NCBI GenBank assembly: GCA_900549005.1
Contig: URMT01000079.1
Span: 1 to 7,592, forward strand
Direction of reading: 5' to 3'
Origin: an uncultured Eubacteriales bacterium
GTDB lineage: Bacteria; Bacillota; Clostridia; Christensenellales; Borkfalkiaceae
Length of the DNA stretch: 7,592 bases
Shown here: in pieces, positions 5,868 to 7,592 of the stretch
Numbering within the stretch: the first letter of the stretch is position 1
Layout of the letters: every line of letters starts with the position of its first letter
The notes under the pieces: generated by a model
Told to the model about the DNA's origin: nothing
Database searches by the model: none
Seen by the model: the letters and a program-made list of their open reading frames with translations, nothing else
Translations under genes and position numbers: made by a program

Positions 5868-6391
5868 AGGCCGTGGCAGATTTTCTTACTGCCGTCGGCG
5901 AAGACGTGACCAGGGAGGGCCTTAAAGATACGCCCGCCCGCGTGGCCGATATGTATGCCGAACTGCTTGCGGGCAACGGCGACGACGCGGCAAAACACCT
6001 TTCAAAGACTTTTGCCGTGCAGTCGGGGAATATAGTAATAGAAAAGGATATAACCTTTTCGTCAATGTGCGAACACCACCTTATGCCGTTCTTCGGAAAG
6101 ATGGCAATCGCCTATATTCCGCAGGGCAAGGTGGCGGGGCTTTCAAAACTTGCGCGCACGGTGGAAGTGTATGCCCGCCGCCTGCAATTACAGGAACAGC
6201 TCACTTCTCAGGTTGCGCAGGCGGTGTATAAAAACCTTTCGGCGCGCGGCGTACTCGTAATCTGCGAGGCCGAGCATACCTGTATGACCTGCCGCGGGGT
6301 TAAAAAGTTCGGCTCTAAAACGGTGACATACAGCATTGCGGGTGACTTCCCTTCCGAAAAAATAACAGAGGTGGCGGCGCTTATAAAATGA
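5846..6391 (+). CDS. folE: GTP cyclohydrolase I
   Basis: FolE converts GTP to 7,8-dihydroneopterin triphosphate and formate, the first committed step of folate synthesis. This is a homodecameric cytosolic zinc enzyme in the known family. The 181-residue sequence carries [19 protein letters not shown] (19-37), the [14 protein letters not shown] block (72-85), [23 protein letters not shown] (98-120) and [14 protein letters not shown] (141-154). The expected zinc ligands are Cys75, His78 and Cys146, with catalytic His77 and His144, all present. The start at 5846 has GGAGG seven bases upstream; the open frame back to 5810 lies inside folC and adds nothing recognisable. The first 22 bases overlap the end of folC. 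The stop TGA overlaps the folP start as ATGA, indicating translational coupling on both sides. Type I (FolE), not the FolE2 family. Confidence 0.96.
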   Translation: MDREKAIKAVADFLTAVGEDVTREGLKDTPARVADMYAELLAGNGDDAAKHLSKTFAVQSGNIVIEKDITFSSMCEHHLMPFFGKMAIAYIPQGKVAGLSKLARTVEVYARRLQLQEQLTSQVAQAVYKNLSARGVLVICEAEHTCMTCRGVKKFGSKTVTYSIAGDFPSEKITEVAALIK

Positions 6392-7592
6392 TTATAGGAA
6401 ACAGAAATTTTAACGGCGGAACTCACGTAATGGCTATAATCAACCTTACGCCCGACAGCTTCTGGCAGGGCAGCAGGGTTGCGGCAGACAATGCGCTCGC
6501 CGCGGCAGAGCGCGCCGTTGAAGAGGGCGCGGAGTTGCTCGATATAGGCGCGCAGTCCACCCGCCCGGGGTATACTGAGGTAGCCGCCGACGAAGAAATA
6601 AGCCGCTTTCTGCGGCCGCTTGCAGAGATAAAGAAGAGGTTCGGCGTTCCTGTCTCGGTCGATACTTATTTTGAAAAGAGCGCGCGTGCCGCGCTTGACG
6701 CGGGCGCGGATATGATTAACGACGTGTGGGGGCTCACCCACGACGAAGGAATGGCGGCAACCATAGCCCGCTACAATGCCTCCGTGTGTATAATGCACAA
6801 TGCAAAGGAGCAGCTTTCGGGCGACATCTGGGGGCCGATAAACTCCTTTTTAAGTCGTTCCGTCGATATGGCGCTGGCCGCGGGAATAGATAAAAACAAA
6901 ATCTGCCTCGACGGCGGAATAGGATTCGCCAAAGACAGGGAACAGAATTTTGAACTTCTTAACGGCTACGAAAGGCTTTCGGCCCTCGGCTATCCGCTGC
7001 TTCTGGGCGTAAGCCTGGTGACCTTTCTTCTGATGAGCGCGTCGCCTTTAGATCCGCTGCAGACCAACGTGGGCGAGACGGCGCTTGGGTCCATGAGCCG
7101 GGAACAGGTGGAAAACCTGAGAGCCTACTGGGGTGTGGACACCCCGGCGGCAGAGCGGTATCTCGGGTGGCTGGGAAATGCCCTGACAGGAGACCTGGGA
7201 GAATCTCTTCTCTACCGGCAGCCGGTGCTTGCGGTGGCGGGCCAGAGGCTGTCCGGCTCGGTGCTTCTTCTTCTCACCGCCTGGCTGCTGTCCGGGATCC
7301 TGGGGCTTGCTCTTGGCGTCCTTTCCGGCGCTTTCCGGGGGAGGCTTCCGGACCGGCTGATCCGGGGATACTGTCTGGTGATCTCCAGCACCCCGGCCTT
7401 CTGGCTTTCCATCCTTTTGCTTCTGATCTTCTCGGTATGGCTTGGCTGGCTGCCGGTGGGTCTGTCAGTGCCTGCAGGCATGGAGGCTCAGGCGGTGACG
7501 GCTCTGGACCGGCTGCGCCACGCCATCCTTCCGGCCCTGACCTTAAGTATCACCGGTGTGGCAAATATTGCGCTCCACACCCGGGAGAAACT
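6388..7592 (+). CDS. folP: Dihydropteroate synthase N-terminal part, fused in frame to a foreign permease
   Basis: The frame starts in an ATGA overlap with folE and stays open to the window end. Residues 1-209 (to about 7014) are dihydropteroate synthase, the TIM-barrel enzyme that condenses hydroxymethyl-dihydropterin diphosphate with p-aminobenzoate. Motifs are [13 protein letters not shown] (18-30), [11 protein letters not shown] (51-61; usually DIGGESTRPG), [27 protein letters not shown] (89-115), MHN (136-138), [18 protein letters not shown] (174-191) and LLLGVS (204-209). In normal FolP the sequence RKSF with pterin/phosphate-binding residues would follow LLGVS, then some 55-70 residues ending in an Arg-His motif. 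Here Ser209 is followed instead by [11 protein letters not shown], the start region of an ABC permease. The folP part is therefore truncated and would be inactive if this join were real. The join looks like an assembly chimera; the true gene should continue as ordinary folP. Confidence 0.88.
   Translation, partial: MIIGNRNFNGGTHVMAIINLTPDSFWQGSRVAADNALAAAERAVEEGAELLDIGAQSTRPGYTEVAADEEISRFLRPLAEIKKRFGVPVSVDTYFEKSARAALDAGADMINDVWGLTHDEGMAATIARYNASVCIMHNAKEQLSGDIWGPINSFLSRSVDMALAAGIDKNKICLDGGIGFAKDREQNFELLNGYERLSALGYPLLLGVSLVTFLLMSASPLDPLQTNVGETALGSMSREQVENLRAYWGVDTPAAERYLGWLGNALTGDLGESLLYRQPVLAVAGQRLSGSVLLLLTAWLLSGILGLALGVLSGAFRGRLPDRLIRGYCLVISSTPAFWLSILLLLIFSVWLGWLPVGLSVPAGMEAQAVTALDRLRHAILPALTLSITGVANIALHTREK
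6997..7017 (+). other. Chimeric junction between folate operon and ABC permease
   Basis: Both families carry a leucine-rich LLLGVS here: FolP before RKSF, and DppB-type permeases at the end of the first transmembrane helix before LVTFLL. The switch occurs within or just after the codons LLLGVS (6997-7014), so a short shared sequence marks the join. Isoleucine codons change across it, from 10 ATA, 3 ATC and 2 ATT among 15 in the folP part to 7 ATC, 1 ATT and no ATA among 8 in the permease part. The reading frame is kept. Confidence 0.85.
6997..7592 (+). CDS. ABC transporter permease, DppB/OppB/NikB type (partial at both ends)
   Basis: About 198 residues of a binding-protein-dependent transport permease for peptides, nickel or related substrates. 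The N-terminal end of helix 1 is [20 protein letters not shown]. It is followed by the periplasmic loop with [37 protein letters not shown], then [41 protein letters not shown], then [27 protein letters not shown], and [24 protein letters not shown] at the window end. This order is typical of DppB-type permeases, and the EAA loop would come just after the end. The native start is missing, because the preceding sequence is folP. Substrate and ATPase partners cannot be judged. Codon usage (CTG/CTT Leu, ATC Ile, CGG Arg) differs from every other gene in the window and recalls GC-richer Lachnospiraceae genomes, which is only an impression. Confidence 0.85.
   Translation, partial: MLLGVSLVTFLLMSASPLDPLQTNVGETALGSMSREQVENLRAYWGVDTPAAERYLGWLGNALTGDLGESLLYRQPVLAVAGQRLSGSVLLLLTAWLLSGILGLALGVLSGAFRGRLPDRLIRGYCLVISSTPAFWLSILLLLIFSVWLGWLPVGLSVPAGMEAQAVTALDRLRHAILPALTLSITGVANIALHTREK

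Noticed and set aside
7212..7481. An open frame on the minus strand inside the permease.
   Set aside because: Low-complexity Arg/Ser/Pro-rich translation antisense to clear permease sequence.
6388..7592. A genuine evolved fusion of dihydropteroate synthase with a transporter.
   Set aside because: FolP is cut inside its barrel before essential residues, the permease lacks its own start, and codon usage changes at the break. A working two-domain fusion would join complete domains.
1..7592. CRISPR arrays, tRNA or rRNA genes, insertion sequences, phage genes or a defence system.
   Set aside because: No direct repeats with spacers, no tRNA-like cloverleaf, no transposase or integrase motifs, and every sizeable gene belongs to a housekeeping, sporulation or transport family.

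Overview
The window looks like chromosomal DNA from an uncultured, endospore-forming Clostridia-type bacterium (Bacillota). The evidence is a forespore sigma factor (SigG), a YlmC/YmxH-type sporulation protein, strong GGAGG ribosome binding sites, consensus sigma-A promoters, Rho-independent terminators, and a folate operon behind a leader that resembles the tetrahydrofolate (THF) riboswitch found mainly in Firmicutes. Isoleucine is mostly encoded by ATA in these genes (10 of 15 codons in the folP part). I cannot name the genus.

Layout. 1-143 holds no gene I can support. 144-914 (minus) is sigG. A 263-base divergent region follows, with a perfect TTGACA-N17-TATAAT promoter for a DegV-family fatty-acid-binding protein (1178-2023, plus). 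A CvpA-like membrane protein (2185-2742, plus) has its own extended -10 promoter and ends at a 15-bp terminator hairpin. A short PRC-barrel protein of the YlmC/YmxH sporulation family (2921-3265, plus) converges on a minus-strand pair, a DUF421/YetF-like membrane protein (3698-4369) translationally coupled to a DUF4363 protein (3327-3704). A terminator hairpin at 3271-3302 serves that pair.

The folate operon starts at a promoter at 4404-4432. It has a leader of about 217 nt containing a THF-riboswitch-like aptamer (about 4438-4576) and a terminator (4586-4615). The genes folC, folE and folP follow, each overlapping the next. FolE makes dihydroneopterin triphosphate from GTP, FolP joins the pterin to p-aminobenzoate, and FolC adds glutamate to the folate product. 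An operon shut off by reduced folate through the leader would be a simple feedback loop.

The right end is abnormal. At about 6997-7014, inside the conserved LLLGVS segment of FolP, the frame passes without interruption into a DppB/OppB-type ABC permease. Its codon usage is different (7 of 8 Ile codons ATC, none ATA). The last third of FolP and the rest of the folate operon are absent. This is most simply a chimeric assembly join at a short shared sequence, less likely a real recombination. Sequence after about 7000 should not be assumed to belong to the same genome.
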